Shown here: positions 45,478-56,476 of the stretch, in pieces
How the letters are laid out: each line of letters starts with the position of its first letter
Position numbering within the stretch: the stretch's first letter is position 1
Source: Cryptomeria japonica
Lineage: Eukaryota > Streptophyta > Pinopsida > Cupressales > Cupressaceae
Reading direction: 5' to 3'
Length of the DNA stretch: 64,000 nucleotides
Assembly (NCBI RefSeq): GCF_030272615.1
Contig: NC_081414.1
Coordinates: 765,808,483-765,872,482, forward strand
Notes under the pieces: generated by a model
The model's database searches: none
Seen by the model: the letters and a program-made list of their open reading frames with translations, nothing else
What the model was told of the DNA's origin: nothing
Position numbers and translations under genes: made by a program

Positions 45478-45492
45478 GCCAAAGGGGGAGAT
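45478..45492 (+). other. Polypurine tract of element C
   Basis: CCAAAGGGGGAGAT directly before the 3' LTR. A similar AAAGGGGGAGAAG occurs upstream at about 45207. Confidence 0.88.
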
Positions 45493-46636
45493 TGTTGGCA
45501 TTTTTGATGTTTATGTTGTGATTGTCATTGATGGACACACACTTGTATTGAGATCCCCTTTATATGTATGAGCTCATGCTCAATCGGTATGTTGTATTCT
45601 AGTCTTTAGACTAGTAGTGATTTTGCAGAATGTGTTTCCCGGTCTGAAGCGGCATGTCGACCCTAAGCGGTTCACAGATCACAATCTGTATGAGGGTGCA
45701 AAGCGGCACAACACATTCTTACCAGTCTTCATTTTTGTCAAACTGGCAACCGGTACTTTGTATGAACCAGTAATACTCTATGATGAGTTACCAACTGGAA
45801 TTTTGTGATGAGTTACCAATCCACTGATTGTTTGATGGTGCCGACACATTAACGGTGATTCTTGTGTCATGTTACTAAGTATGTCTAGGTTCATTGAACC
45901 TAGGAAATTGTAAAGAAATCCTATTGGACTGACATGAAATCAGATTCCTTTAAAAGGACATCATGTCTGGGGTTTTAGGTTGTTGCAAAAAGGATTAATT
46001 TTGAGCCAGGGTTTAAGGTGGATGTTGAGTTGTTGGAAGAGAAATCTTATCTGAGAAGATCAAGTTGTAACTGAGAGAGAGATAGAGAAGAATGAAGTAA
46101 TGCTGGAATGCATTAGCTATGAGCAATACTAGATCTAACCAAGTAGTTTGCGCTATTAGATAGATCAAACACTTGTTGATTACTCACATCTTTAACAAGT
46201 CAATAGCCCCCAACCGGGTAGGCCTCAAAGCCTTTGTAAAATCCTCTAACAAGGTGGTTCACACATGTGAATCTAAAATCCTCTAACAAGGTAGTCTTTA
46301 ATCGGACTTATCTCCTAACAAAGATTGAGATTCCTAACAGGATCTGTTCTGGTGAAGAACATTGTAAGACCTTAATCGGTTTGGTTTCTATTCTGCAGAT
46401 AGTGACTTGTGAGTTCCATCTCACCGTGGTTTTTCCCAATTGGGTTTCCACGTCAAATATCTTGTGTTATGGTTGTATTGCTTTTGTGGGTGAATGTTTT
46501 ATTCGCATTTTAGTTTGTATGTGTGGTAACCGGTTTGACTATCAGATTGCTTTACCGGTTTATCTTTAGACTATGTAAGTGTTTTAGTGCAAAGATTTTT
46601 GGCATAATAATTCACCCCCCCTCTTAGTATTCATCA
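45493..46636 (+). repeat. 3' LTR of element C
   Basis: 1,144 bp, matching the 5' LTR over its full length with few substitutions, so insertion is relatively recent compared with the copia element. Confidence 0.93.
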
Positions 46637-46641
46637 AGCAC

Positions 46642-47211
46642 TGGCGTTGAGTCCTTGATGAGGTTGACACTGTGATATGGAGGCTGTACCGAGAGTGCGA
46701 GTAGTGGGAGGATGATGCAGTGGAACTTCCATACACCTTCAGGAGAAGATATCTGATTAGGCGGATGCCCTATGTACTAGAGAGGCAGTTGGTTGACAGG
46801 GTATGTAGGCAGTTTGGCAGGATCCAGTGGATGCCATGGGGTTCTGGTATGTATGCGTGGATAGTGCGAGACCAGGCACACTTTGGGCCGAGCTATTATC
46901 ATATGATCAGGCAGTGATGCAGCTGGTAGAGATGGTGCCCATGCCATGGGATATGTTGCCTGAGATTGAGGATGCAGGGATGGATGCAAAGTATACTGCA
47001 TATTGGGCAGAGCATCCATTTCCACGCTTGACAGATCCAGGAGAGCTGATAGATGGAGATGGTAGAGGGGATGAGGATGATGATGGAGATGGTGGGGGTA
47101 GAGGCCGACGGAGGAGGCGGGGTGCATTAGGAGAGAGGAGGGTGGCTTCACGGAGAGAGGGTGGAGAGGACAGACAGGCTTGGGTGGTGAGGGGTTGCGG
47201 TGGGTTGTTGT
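46642..47211 (+). pseudogene. PMD ORF, C-terminal part after element C
   Basis: Continues the PMD frame in phase after the target duplication, with TGA and TAG stops within the first 70 bases. Then come LPYTFRRRYLIRRMPYVLER, FGRIQWMPWGSGMYAWIVRD and, after a frameshift near 46870-46920, VEMVPMPWDMLPEIEDAG and an Asp/Gly/Arg-rich tail. YLIRRMP...R..FGR.Q and the W-rich segment are typical of the PMD C-terminal half. At about 47211 it runs into gag-pro sequence of element B, which marks the deletion join and probably truncates the original tail. Confidence 0.78.
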
Positions 47212-48770
47212 CGAGCCTTCCATCTTCGGGTGCCTCAGAGAAGTTTTCGCCCTCAGATACGTCCTTTATTTTTACTTTTTTGGGGTTAGATAGTGCCACA
47301 ATGTGATTTTCACCATAAGACCCTTGATTTGTTTTTATTTTTATGTTTTTGCGACTGGAATGCCCGACACCCTCACCAAAATATGCCACACTATTGAGTT
47401 CTATAGTGTATCTTTCTTTATGGTCCCCAGGGGGAAGATCATCTCGTATGCCTAGATAATCAATAAAAGCTTCTTCATTTTGGAATGTGTCAAACTATGC
47501 AGGTCCTTCATGGTCCTAGTCAATAAGTTGGTGGTGAACAAGGGGAAGGCCTTTGATGTCTTCAAAGTTAGCAGGGTTAAGGGTGAAAATGCAGTTATAT
47601 TTTGGTATGTTGAGGTAGTCATCGAGGTCATCGTTGGCACTCTCCTCATCTGTCTTGATCATGAATGAATCCAAATTATCATCACTAGTAGTGCATTTTG
47701 GGACAGGTATTCTCATTCTATGTGATTTTGACCTAGAACCTAGAGGCAAGGACTATATGGGGTCCTGAGGGGTTGTTTCTTGACCAACTTTGAATTTTCT
47801 ATAAAATTCCTCTTCTTCTGTGGGTTCACCTAGTTCTCTGAATGTCTTGGTGAGTTCATAGTCACTAGAGGATTTGTCTGAATCCCATTCCCATTCATTG
47901 GAGTCTGTGGAATAGTGATTCTCTTGTTGAATTTTGGCAGCTTTAATTTGTAATGCTTCTCCTATCTTTTGAGTGTTTACCTTGGAAGTCATGAAACCAA
48001 GTCCTTTTGAGTGTTCCTTTTTGAATGTCAATTCAGGTTCTAAAATTTCAATGATGCCTTCCTTCCTTAAGCCAAGAGGACTTTTGCCATCATACCCAAA
48101 TTTTTGTAGGATCTTGAATCCTTTGCCATACTTTTCACATGGTATGTTGATGTGATCTTGTGTATCATTTTCAAGGTCTTTGTAAAGCATGTTGTATAAG
48201 TCTTCTTCTTCCAGTTCACCCCATCTTTGAAAGATAGTAGGGTCCCATTTGAGTATAATGATAGATACCTTCGTATTAGGATGTGGTCTTCCATATTCTT
48301 TTGGTGAGCTCATAACTTGTTGTAAGCACATGGTTTGATTCAAAGTGTATTCGCCCATGCCCTTGTCCTTAAATTTCCCTTTAACCTCACCTTTTTTGAG
48401 GTCAAAGGTTTTAATGATTTAGGATCAATGTATGCAGAAGAAGGGACAACTTCCTTATTACTTGGAATAATCGTCTCAGTTTTCGGTCTCAAGATATTGC
48501 AGTATATGAATGGATTAGAATCACTATTAACTGTTATCTCAACTCCATTGTGAGGAAACTTAATGCATTGGTGATATGTAGATGGGACTGCCCTCATTTC
48601 ATGAATCCAAGGATGTCCTAGTAATATATTGTATGTGAGATCTAGGTCTAGGACTTGACAAACCACATCCTTCGTAACTGGCCCAGCTCTGAGAGGTAAG
48701 GTGACTGTGCCCTTGGATGAACGTTCTTCATCATCATATGCCTTGATGGTAATTTTGTTTGTAGAATTCA
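47212..48770 (-). pseudogene. Element B protease and G-patch remnant
   Basis: Minus strand. It starts in the frame after gag; a 1-base loss near 48770 separates it from SDK of the protease, and another shift lies near 48380. Contains AYDDEERSSKGTVTLPLRAG, a G-patch-like GFKILQKFGYDGKSPLG and the acidic linker with DSNEWEWDSDKSSSDYE. It ends at the position equivalent to 4590 of element A, before RT. Two mini-hairpins (47229-47251 and 47292-47314) are partly eroded but still mostly pair. Confidence 0.85.
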
Positions 48771-51413
48771 CATCTTATCAGAATATCCCAATTGTTTAAT
48801 AGTGCTCAATGTACAAATGTTTAGACCAGCTCCTCCATCTATCAAGACTCGTTTTATTCGATGTTTGTGTATGAAGGCTTCAATGTGTAAAGGTGCATTA
48901 TGTGGCTGACTTACAGAGGCGTCATCAACTTCTGTGAATGTAAGGGAGTGTGGAACAAAAAGGTATCCCACCATAGCTTGAAGCTGGTCCATGTTCAGAT
49001 CAGTAGGGATAGCAATGTCTCTCAAGATTTTTTCAAGGATAGCTTTATGCACGGGGGATATGCGTAAGAGCTCAAGGATGGAGATGAGCATGGGTGTCTT
49101 CCCCAACTATTCTACAAGGTCATATTCAGGTTTGGTTGATGAGGAAGTGGTGTTTTTAGCTGGAGCACCTTGCAAAGTGAATTTACCTTAACGAGTTGTA
49201 ACATTACATTCAGAGGTAGGTTCGGAAGAAGATCCGATGCCTTTTAGGACAATCTTGGGTCTTTCAGTAGAATTCTTAGACGTTGTGTCCTTGATGATAA
49301 TGGTAGAGACATAATTGTGCATTGAAATGTGATTGATAGTGGAATCATAGTTATAGGATGCTCTGGTATAGTTGGTTTAGTCATCTGTGGCTTTAGCTTT
49401 TCCCTTGTCATGCTTTGGGAATGGTTCCTTAAACATCTCATGTTCTTGATTGGATGAGTGTCCTTCAATCTCAATGTCACCTCTATCAATAAGATCTTGT
49501 ATGATGTTCTTCAGTCAGTGACAATTTCCTATTTTATGTCCTTTGCTCTTATGAAATTCACAATACTCATCGTCACTCCACCAATCTGGTTTGACCTTTG
49601 GCTCATATGGAGGCAAATCTAGAATTGTGATTATCTTGTTTGCCACTATCTTTTTGAAGACTGATTCAAGTGGTTCTCCCAATGGAGTGTACTTCCTTCG
49701 TGACTTTGAAGTTGTTTGAGTATTCACTTGATTGTTTGTAGAGCTTGATCTAGAAAAAATGATTTTGGGTCGCACTATATTGGCATCCACAACACCATCA
49801 TTGACTGTGTTCTTGTTTTTGTTCCAAAAACTTGGCTTATCTTTTCCTTTAAAGTCATCTTTGTTTTCTTTGAATATCTTAATGACTCCTTGTTCAATTA
49901 GGACCCTCTTTATCACCAAGCCTTTTTCAATGACATCCTTGAAGGTGGACAAACAAGCTTTTCTTAAGTCATAACCAATGTCTTTGTTAAGATTTTGGGT
50001 GAACATTTCTACCATTTGTTTTTGTGGAATTTCACAAGAGCATCTGCTGGCTAAATTCCTCCATCTTTGTAAAAATGATGAAAAAGATTCTCCATCCTTT
50101 TGCTTGGTGTTGCACAAAGTAGTGACTGATATGTCTATCTCTATGTTGTATGAGAAATGTTGGATAAATTCCCCTGCTAAGTCACCCCATGACTTAATTC
50201 TAGGTGGAAGTTGGGAGAACCATTCCATAGCTTGATCACGTAAGCTCTGTGGGAATAATCTCATCAAATATGTCTCTTCAGCTGCTACCTCAATGCAAGC
50301 TGTGAAAAACTATCTTATGTGTGCCTTAGGATCCCGTTTTCCTCTATACTTATCAAACTTAGGTGTCACAAAGTGTGTAGGAAATGGAGGCATTGGAATG
50401 CTTTTGTCAAATGGATAGGGACATATGTCTCTCATTGTGTATGTTGGCTTCGGTGTATTTATGTCCTCCATTTTCTTTTGTAAATCCTTGATTTGTTGTT
50501 CCAAATTGTTCTTAGGTGGAGACCGACTTCTTGGACCAAACCCCATGCCCGAACCACCGAGTGGAGGAGGAGCATGTTGCATATATGGATGATATTGATC
50601 ATACACATGTTCATATGGAGGAGGTCTATAGTGATGCTATGTGTATGGACCACTTGGTATAGAGTCATGGTGAGGAATGTAATATCTGCTTTGTCCATGT
50701 ATACCATACTCTATAGGCATGTCATGAGTTTGTTCTAGTGTGTTGCCCCCAAATTTGATGCGGGGTTTCCTTGTGTCCAAATTTTGAGCATGCCTTTGAA
50801 TATCCAATTGCTTTGGTGGTTGATCCTTAGCTTTGGTATGTGATTGAGAATATTTTTCTGCATAAGACTTCCATAATGGTCTGTGAAGGTGAGTATCATA
50901 TGCTTGACCATGTGGGTATGGGACCTCTGGTTTTTGAAACAAAGATGATGGTGATTCAGGCACAAGATGTGGTTCTCTATTGCCTCCACTATTAGGCCTC
51001 CTTTGATCCATGTTAAGGTGAGGTTGTTGCAAAGGTTGATTTTCCATTATTTGAGACATGTCAAAATCATGAGGGATCTTGGCTCCACTATGTGCCATCA
51101 CTTGTAAGAAATATTGTCTATCTCTCTTTATTATTTCCTCAACCAATCGATTGAAACGGGGATCCATAATGGAGTCTTCCACTTCTACTGAATGTATTGA
51201 AATGTTGTCCATGTTGTCATTGTGTGTCTCATTGTTGTTTGTAGTGTCCATGTGCTCAACATTTGGAATGTTTCTATAAGCATCCATGTCAGGTAATGTA
51301 GTATGATCAGAATTGAAAAAGATATCATTGTCATATGCATAGGAACTCATGTTTGCGGACTATTGAGCCTCTTTAGTTTCTCTCCTAGATTTTTGGGAAC
51401 GGGTTTCAACCAT
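48771..51413 (-). pseudogene. Element B Gag with protease start
   Basis: From ATG 51413, parallel to element A Gag along its length, with the protease motif LIDGGAGLNIC in the same frame near 48820. At least six in-frame stops but no frameshift until 48770. Several stops fall where element A has a CGA or CAA codon: TGA at 49515 faces CGA in A (CH-R-LKN), and TAG near 50311 faces CAA. At the gag-protease border B keeps CGA where A has TGA. Capsid region GESFSSFLQRWRNLASRC and the DEYCEFHKSKGHKIGNCH knuckle are visible. Not functional. Confidence 0.88.
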
Positions 51414-51904
51414 GAACTAGGTATTGACCAAGATGTGTGAGACTAGATGAAAATGGAAAGAGTATGGAAGACCAAGAGTTGGATGAAATGTAAATGAATC
51501 TGAAGTTTACTTGCAATGTCCAAAGTGTAAGACCAAGTATGTATGTAGTAGAGTAGGTGTGACTTCCAAAGAGATGATAGTTTCTCTTGATGAGGTAAAT
51601 TGACCTTGACTCTAAGTAAGACCAAATGAGACCCAAAGGTGATAGACCTTGATGAGGGATCACTTCGCAAAATGTTGTTGTATGTAGTGTGTTGACAAAG
51701 TATGATGAGGACAAGCAAGTGACCTTTTGACTCAAGTTTAGACAAATGTGTATGTAATGCAAGGTGTAAAGCAATGATGGACTTTGTGAGACCCAAAGAT
51801 GAGTTGAATGCTAGATGAAAACCCAAAGAGATACCTAAGAAGCTCAATATGTCTGAAACTGATTGTTCCTTGTTTGCTGGATTATGAAATTTTTCAATTC
51901 TGAA

Positions 51905-52155
51905 CATAGATGTGCCTGTATACTTCATAGATGTGCCTGTATACTTCATAGATGCGCTTAAGGGACACAGACGCTATTCTGTCAGACACAGATGCGCTTC
52001 TGAGATGTTGTAAATGCAATGTTGCTCAAAAGACACAGACGCGTTTAGATGACACAGACGCCATTTTGTCAGACACAGATGCGTTTCTGCCTTTCACAGA
52101 TGCATTTAGATGACACAAACGCGATTCTGTCAGACACAAACGCGTTTTTGCAAAC
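51905..52155 (-). repeat. Element B GCGTCTGTG array, gag-proximal
   Basis: Same core and spacing as element A. Units such as ACAGACGCTATTCTGT (51976) still form the 5-bp hairpin; others have lost CpGs. Confidence 0.7.
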
Positions 52156-53344
52156 TTTGTGCAATTTTTCCAATCTGTGAAGTTGTTTTGTTGTGACCAA
52201 ATCTGAATGTTTGACTGTTTTTCATGACAAGAGAACACAGTGTTGATGATGACTCAATGTTTGCAAGTGTTTAGACTCAAAATGACTCAAAGAAAAGTGT
52301 GTTGTTTGATGTAAAATTGTTTTGCATACACTTGAAGACACAAAAGACACAATGTTTTGGTGTTTGGTCTTGAATGTTTGATTGTTTAAAATAAGTCAAG
52401 CACAATTCTTATGGCTAGCCAAGACAATAGTTGTTGATCCCACATGGAGTTTCCCCCGAGGCTATGCTATTCAGAGCAGATACTTAGATGCTTGACCCCA
52501 CTGGCTCCACCCTCGGTACTCACTTCTTGAGGCAGCCAAGCATCAGTCCCCACAAAAACTCCTCGTGGCAAACTTTGTATCTCTACTAAGAACCGTATGT
52601 GTGTGGGCCGCTACCAGAGGTCCGACCTCCTGCCCCAACAACTAGAAGGATTTTGGCTTCTAAAAAAAAAAGGTGCTAGTAAGGGCATCCACTCGTGTGG
52701 CCATACATGCAGCACTTTCAGCTCTATAAATACAGAAGGCTCCCAGCCGGTACGGGTTACACCATACAACTGATCAAATAAATTTGATCAAATGGGTTTA
52801 TGGGGAGCCATAGTGTTGGCATGAACTAATCAACACATGTTATCCATAGTTTTCACCATGAATACAGTTGTTTATAGTGGTTCAGAAGAGGTGGGTTTTC
52901 CTCGCTACCACTTGGGTCATTCTCTCGTCACTAGTAGTCCTAATGACCACATGGGGAGACAGGCCCTCTAAAGATTAAACAAAAAGAGCTGATTTCTCAA
53001 GACACAAAAGACACTAGTTCAATTTTAGTGCACCAATTGAAGTGTTTGATAATCTATGAAAATAAGGCACACAATAAAAATCAAAAACCGTTGCCAATGT
53101 CCTACAACAAAGATCTATTAGTAGTTTGGATTGTTTCAAATGATCACCCCTTCCTGCAAGTACACAAGTTAGGTAAATTTTAGATCCAAAAGACTTTGTG
53201 AAATAGGGGCCTTCAACAAAATGATTTTGCTTTCAAGACAAGCTGCACCACTTTTGTTAGCTAGATCTAAAAATGTTAGCTCAATATAAACCAGATCGAA
53301 AAACCCAAATGACGAAAAATCGAATCAAAGAAACCCAAAATGTA

Positions 53345-53600
53345 ACAACTTCACACAGACACGGTTATCAAAGACACACACGCTTTATAACTTCACACAC
53401 GTGATTCTGAAACACAAACACTGCTTCTGGACATAGACATGCCTAAAGACTTCATAGACGCGACTAGGGAACACAGACGCGTTTCTTAGAATCTGCAAAA
53501 AAAAAAAAAAATACTATCGAGGGCGCAAACGCGATTCCAGATGTCATAGATGCGGCAGAAAACCAAAAATGCGATCCGAAAGCACGCAGACGTGAAAAAT
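53345..53600 (-). repeat. Element B GCGTCTGTG array, LTR-proximal
   Basis: Decayed CACAGACGCG-type units (for example near 53472 and 53585), fewer recognisable than in element A, with an A-run insertion at about 53499-53512. Confidence 0.65.
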
Positions 53601-53683
53601 ATCAAAAGTTTGTCGAAAATGTCAAATCTGCAACTTCAAAACACAAAATCTGCAACCAAAGATGTTAAATTTAAAAGGGACAA

Positions 53684-53703
53684 GAGTCCCACCGGGTGTG
53701 CCA
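53684..53703 (-). other. Primer-binding site of Tat element B
   Basis: Minus strand TGGCACACCCGGTGGGACTC, three bases inside the LTR, as in element A except for one base. Confidence 0.75.
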
Positions 53704-53706
53704 AAA

Positions 53707-54491
53707 TGTATACGGTGAAAATGAATACAACAATATTGAAAGACTAAATGAATTCAACCACAAAACCCTAGCCTAACAACAACAAAGATCCACCATAACA
53801 TATGAAGATTACCTAAGACAATGCAAATCAAATGAAATCACAAAGATTATACCATCACATGTCCAATAGGGTTTGGATCTTCATTCTTCCTATCTCCATT
53901 GATCTTGCTTGATATATTTGCCCTCAGATTTTATGTGTGCACAAGATCTCAACAAAGAACGAAAATGTGGTTGCAAGTAGGATCGCATATGAAAGTGCAA
54001 AGGCGTAGTGAAGTCAATTGATCAAGTAGTTAGTTAGGGTCGATAATGAAGGAAGCATCTCCTTATATAGAAGACACTATATGAAAAGGAGGGATAAGAT
54101 TGAGAGGTGTAAAAGATAAATGGTCGGATATGATTAGAGGGTAGGTAAAAGAAATAATAAAATAATGAGAGGGTAGGTAGTGTATGAATTAAGAGATGAA
54201 TGACATGTGTCATAAGTGGAAAAGGTTAATGAATTAATTAAATAAATAAAGATTTATTTAATTAATAGAAGAAGTGGGATCAATTAAATAAATAAGATAT
54301 TTATTTAATTTAGCAAAAGGATAAATTTAAATAAATAAATGTATTTATTTAAATGAGAAATAAGGCTAGAAGAGGATAAATGAATTAACTAAATAAATAA
54401 AGATTTATTTAATTAATAGTAGAATTAGGCTAAAGTAATTAAATAAATAAAATATTTATTTAATTAGACATGAAAATTTTAGGTGTCTATA
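53707..54491 (-). repeat. 5' LTR of Tat element B
   Basis: 785 bp, plus-strand ends TGTATACGG and GTGTCTATA. Near-palindromic AT-rich units are at 54230-54475. Followed by GATCA (54492-54496), the right copy of the target duplication. Confidence 0.92.
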
Positions 54492-54496
54492 GATCA

Positions 54497-55190
54497 CAAT
54501 ATTAAATGATGATCGATTTGCTCCATAATCATCCATATGATAATCCGATTATACATTGCATTGATTATGTTTGTATATCAATTATCAAGAGTGATGATTA
54601 ATAGTTGTTTATTAAGTAATAGTATCAGTCTCACTAATTATACCAATTACTAATTGTTTGGTCAAACATTGTGTATTTTTATCATTGGTTATCAATGGTT
54701 GTTCCTCCACATAGGAGTCATGAGTCTATGTGGAATCATGTCAATTCCATGTAGAGCCATGACTCTATGTGGAGCACCGAGAGTATATTTATCTCGACCT
54801 TATTCCATTCGATGATTGATAGACAAAGTGCTTGTTATAACAATAGCGGTAGATATCTTTTGTGCATACAACAATCGATAACTTTGTGCATACAACAATC
54901 AATAACTTTGTGCATACATTAGTCGATAAATTTGTGCATACACCAGTCGATAACATTGTGTATATAGCAGTCCAAATCATTGTGCATACAACAAAGATTT
55001 GCTATCTAATACATTGTGATATTATACAAAATATTGGGTGATCTTCAGTTACATTAATAATATAATATGAACTATGTAATCAGCTTTAAAAGAAATTTGT
55101 ATTCATACTTACTATTGTACATAATTCTATACTACATTATAATTAAAATTACCTATATATAAAATCCAATCCACTTTAACATGTACAACT
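54497..55190. other. Intergenic DNA with short repeats
   Basis: No gene. 54706-54773 has complementary arms (CCACATAG at 54707-54714 with CTATGTGG at 54725-54732, and a longer arm TCCACATAGGAGTCATG pairing near 54758-54773). 54858-54992 has about six imperfect 24-bp units of TTTGTGCATACAACAATCGATAAC. Confidence 0.7.
54858..54992. repeat. 24-bp tandem repeat, about six units
   Basis: Core TTTGTGCATAC followed by ACAATCGATAAC or a variant. A minus-strand reading gives repeated VCTKLSI, which I take to be a by-product of the repeat and not a gene. Confidence 0.8.
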
Positions 55191-55194
55191 TTCA

Positions 55195-55390
55195 CTTTTT
55201 TTCCTCTCCATTACATTGCAATCATAACCGTACTCCTCTATAGGGTGTGATAATTTTTGGGCATGTAACCTTAGTAAATCTTTGTTATGCATAATTTAAG
55301 GATGTTTAATTATTAAAATCGACATTATCTGTGTTTTTTAATGTATTGGCGTGGGAAGGGGTCTCACATTTTTTATTATTGGACAAAATA
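55195..55390 (+). repeat. Segment repeated inverted at 62310-62530
   Basis: CTCTCCATTACATTGCAA, then GGTGTGATAATTTTTGGGCATG, then AAATCTTTGTTATGCATAA and GTGTTTTTTAATGTATTGG follow the same order as the minus strand of 62530-62310. Similarity is clear but not perfect. Confidence 0.75.
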
Positions 55391-55474
55391 TTAGAAAATA
55401 TGAATAGCAAGATTATACCATTCAATGTTTCTTACATCATCTTTATCGACAATAATTTTTTATATTATTTCAAT

Positions 55475-55560
55475 GTGCAACTTGAGTTGATCTACTGGTG
55501 GAGAAATTGTGCTCTTGAAAAAAAGGTCACAAGTTCAAATCCCACAAGTGGTAAGGTATG
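55475..55560 (+). repeat. Possible tRNA-derived SINE remnant
   Basis: GATCTACTGGTGGAG, GCTCTTG and, 30 bases on, GGTCACAAGTTCAAATCCCAC resemble a pol III A-box/B-box pair from a tRNA-like head. The body and tail are not defined. Confidence 0.35.
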
Positions 55561-56190
55561 TAGTAATAGAACATTATACTTTACATTAAAATCATTTGTA
55601 AATTCAAAAATTAGGTTTTATGGGATTCAATAATAATAATGGATATAAGAGCTTTGTTATGAAAGCAATGTTTTACCTAGCTAAGTAGTAAACAAATGAG
55701 TGGTAATATTTAAATTTTTTTTAAATTCATAAACAAGAATGTCAAAATCTCAGATAATAATGGGAAATTATAAAATAATTATAGTTGTAGGAAAAGATTC
55801 TATTATGATCTGCACCAAGTAAGGTGAGAAAAATAAGACAAGAAATGTTTATTTTTCTCCTGCGATAAAGTATAACCTATTGAGTGTTGGATAGCTAGTC
55901 CAATGATGTTAAAAAGTGTTAGAGAAATATGAGTATATAATATTTGACAAGAATGGGAGTGATAATGTGGTAGTAGTCTAGATGACAAGGAAACATATAT
56001 TTCCTCTTTAGATATAAATTATTTTATAATTCTAGTTTAGAGTTACTCCTCCCAAGTATGAAAAATATGCAACAGTAAGACAACAAATAATTTTCAAGAT
56101 AGTCATTTAAGAACCGCCTAGGATAATAAATCTAAGGTATGCACATTTGAGTTATTCTAGATAGTCTTATATCCAAGAAGGATATAGTTA
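55561..56190. other. Intergenic DNA, nothing recognised
   Basis: AT-rich, no supported ORF, no obvious repeat. Confidence 0.4.
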
Positions 56191-56476
56191 GGGGATGGCA
56201 AAACATATGTTGAATCTGAGAGACTCCCAAATGAATATTTGGGAGGAAGTTGTTGCAATACTAGTGCATTTGATAAGTAGATCTATTACAAAGACTGTAC
56301 ATGATAAGGTTCCAAAAGAGGCATGGATAAAATATAAATGGAATGTAGAGCACCTTTTAGAGTGTTTGTGTATGGAATATGCATTTGTGCCAATACAAAA
56401 GAGACAAAAGTTGGATGGCAAAGGAGAAAAATACATCTTTATATGTACTACAATGAAGATTCTAAAATGTTGCCAT
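56191..56476 (+). pseudogene. Copia integrase relic
   Basis: Reads NIWEEVVAILVHLISRSITK, then TVHDKVPKEAWIKYKWNVEH, then MEYAFVPIQKRQKLDGKGEK and YIFI. This follows the usual copia integrase C-terminal order (WxEAVxTAxYLxNRSPTK, PxEAWxGxKPxVxHLRxFG, KRxKLDxKGxxxIFLGY) with changes such as VFG lost. No LTRs or other domains adjoin it. An old fragment. Confidence 0.65.

Larger units (their letters stand above)
38854..46636 (+). mobile_element. Pol-less LTR retroelement C carrying two large ORFs
   Basis: 7,783 bp with near-identical 1.14-kb LTRs, an initiator-Met primer site, a polypurine tract and perfect AGCAC duplications. No protease, RT, RNase H or integrase is found between the LTRs. The LTR ends (TGTTGGCAT to TTCATCA), the CACCCCCCC/CTCTTAGTA tail and the primer site resemble the copia element at 27015-33530, so that family probably supplied the enzymes. 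The internal region holds a zinc-knuckle gag-like frame (40049-41326) and a 1,125-codon frame of unknown function (41770-45147). Confidence 0.92.
51414..53683 (-). other. Element B 5' leader
   Basis: 2.3 kb homologous to 8759-11087 of element A, with no ORF. Decayed GCGTCTGTG arrays lie at 51905-52155 and 53345-53600; many CpGs in the core have become TG or CA (for example CACAGATGCG), in line with an older or more methylated copy. Confidence 0.75.
36074..54491 (-). mobile_element. Tat-clade element B, internally deleted, with antisense PMD gene and nested element C
   Basis: LTRs at 36074-36857 (3') and 53707-54491 (5') share ends and bulk sequence with the element A LTR. In about 195 bp compared by eye at the LTR start I count five differences, all transitions. 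The internal region on the minus strand is leader, gag, protease with G-patch and linker, then an abrupt join at about 47211 to a 3' region carrying an antisense PMD ORF. RT, both RNase H domains and integrase are absent, so it would need proteins from a relative such as element A. Element C (7,783 bp) is inserted inside the PMD ORF. Confidence 0.92.

Noticed and set aside
47212-47306. PMD protein C-terminus reading on into element B linker (LLSSLPSSGASEKFSPSDTS)
   Set aside because: This part is antisense protease-linker sequence reached by the deletion join, not original PMD tail.
54789-54980. 63-residue minus ORF with repeated VCTKLSI
   Set aside because: Product of the 24-bp tandem repeat; no context or family support.
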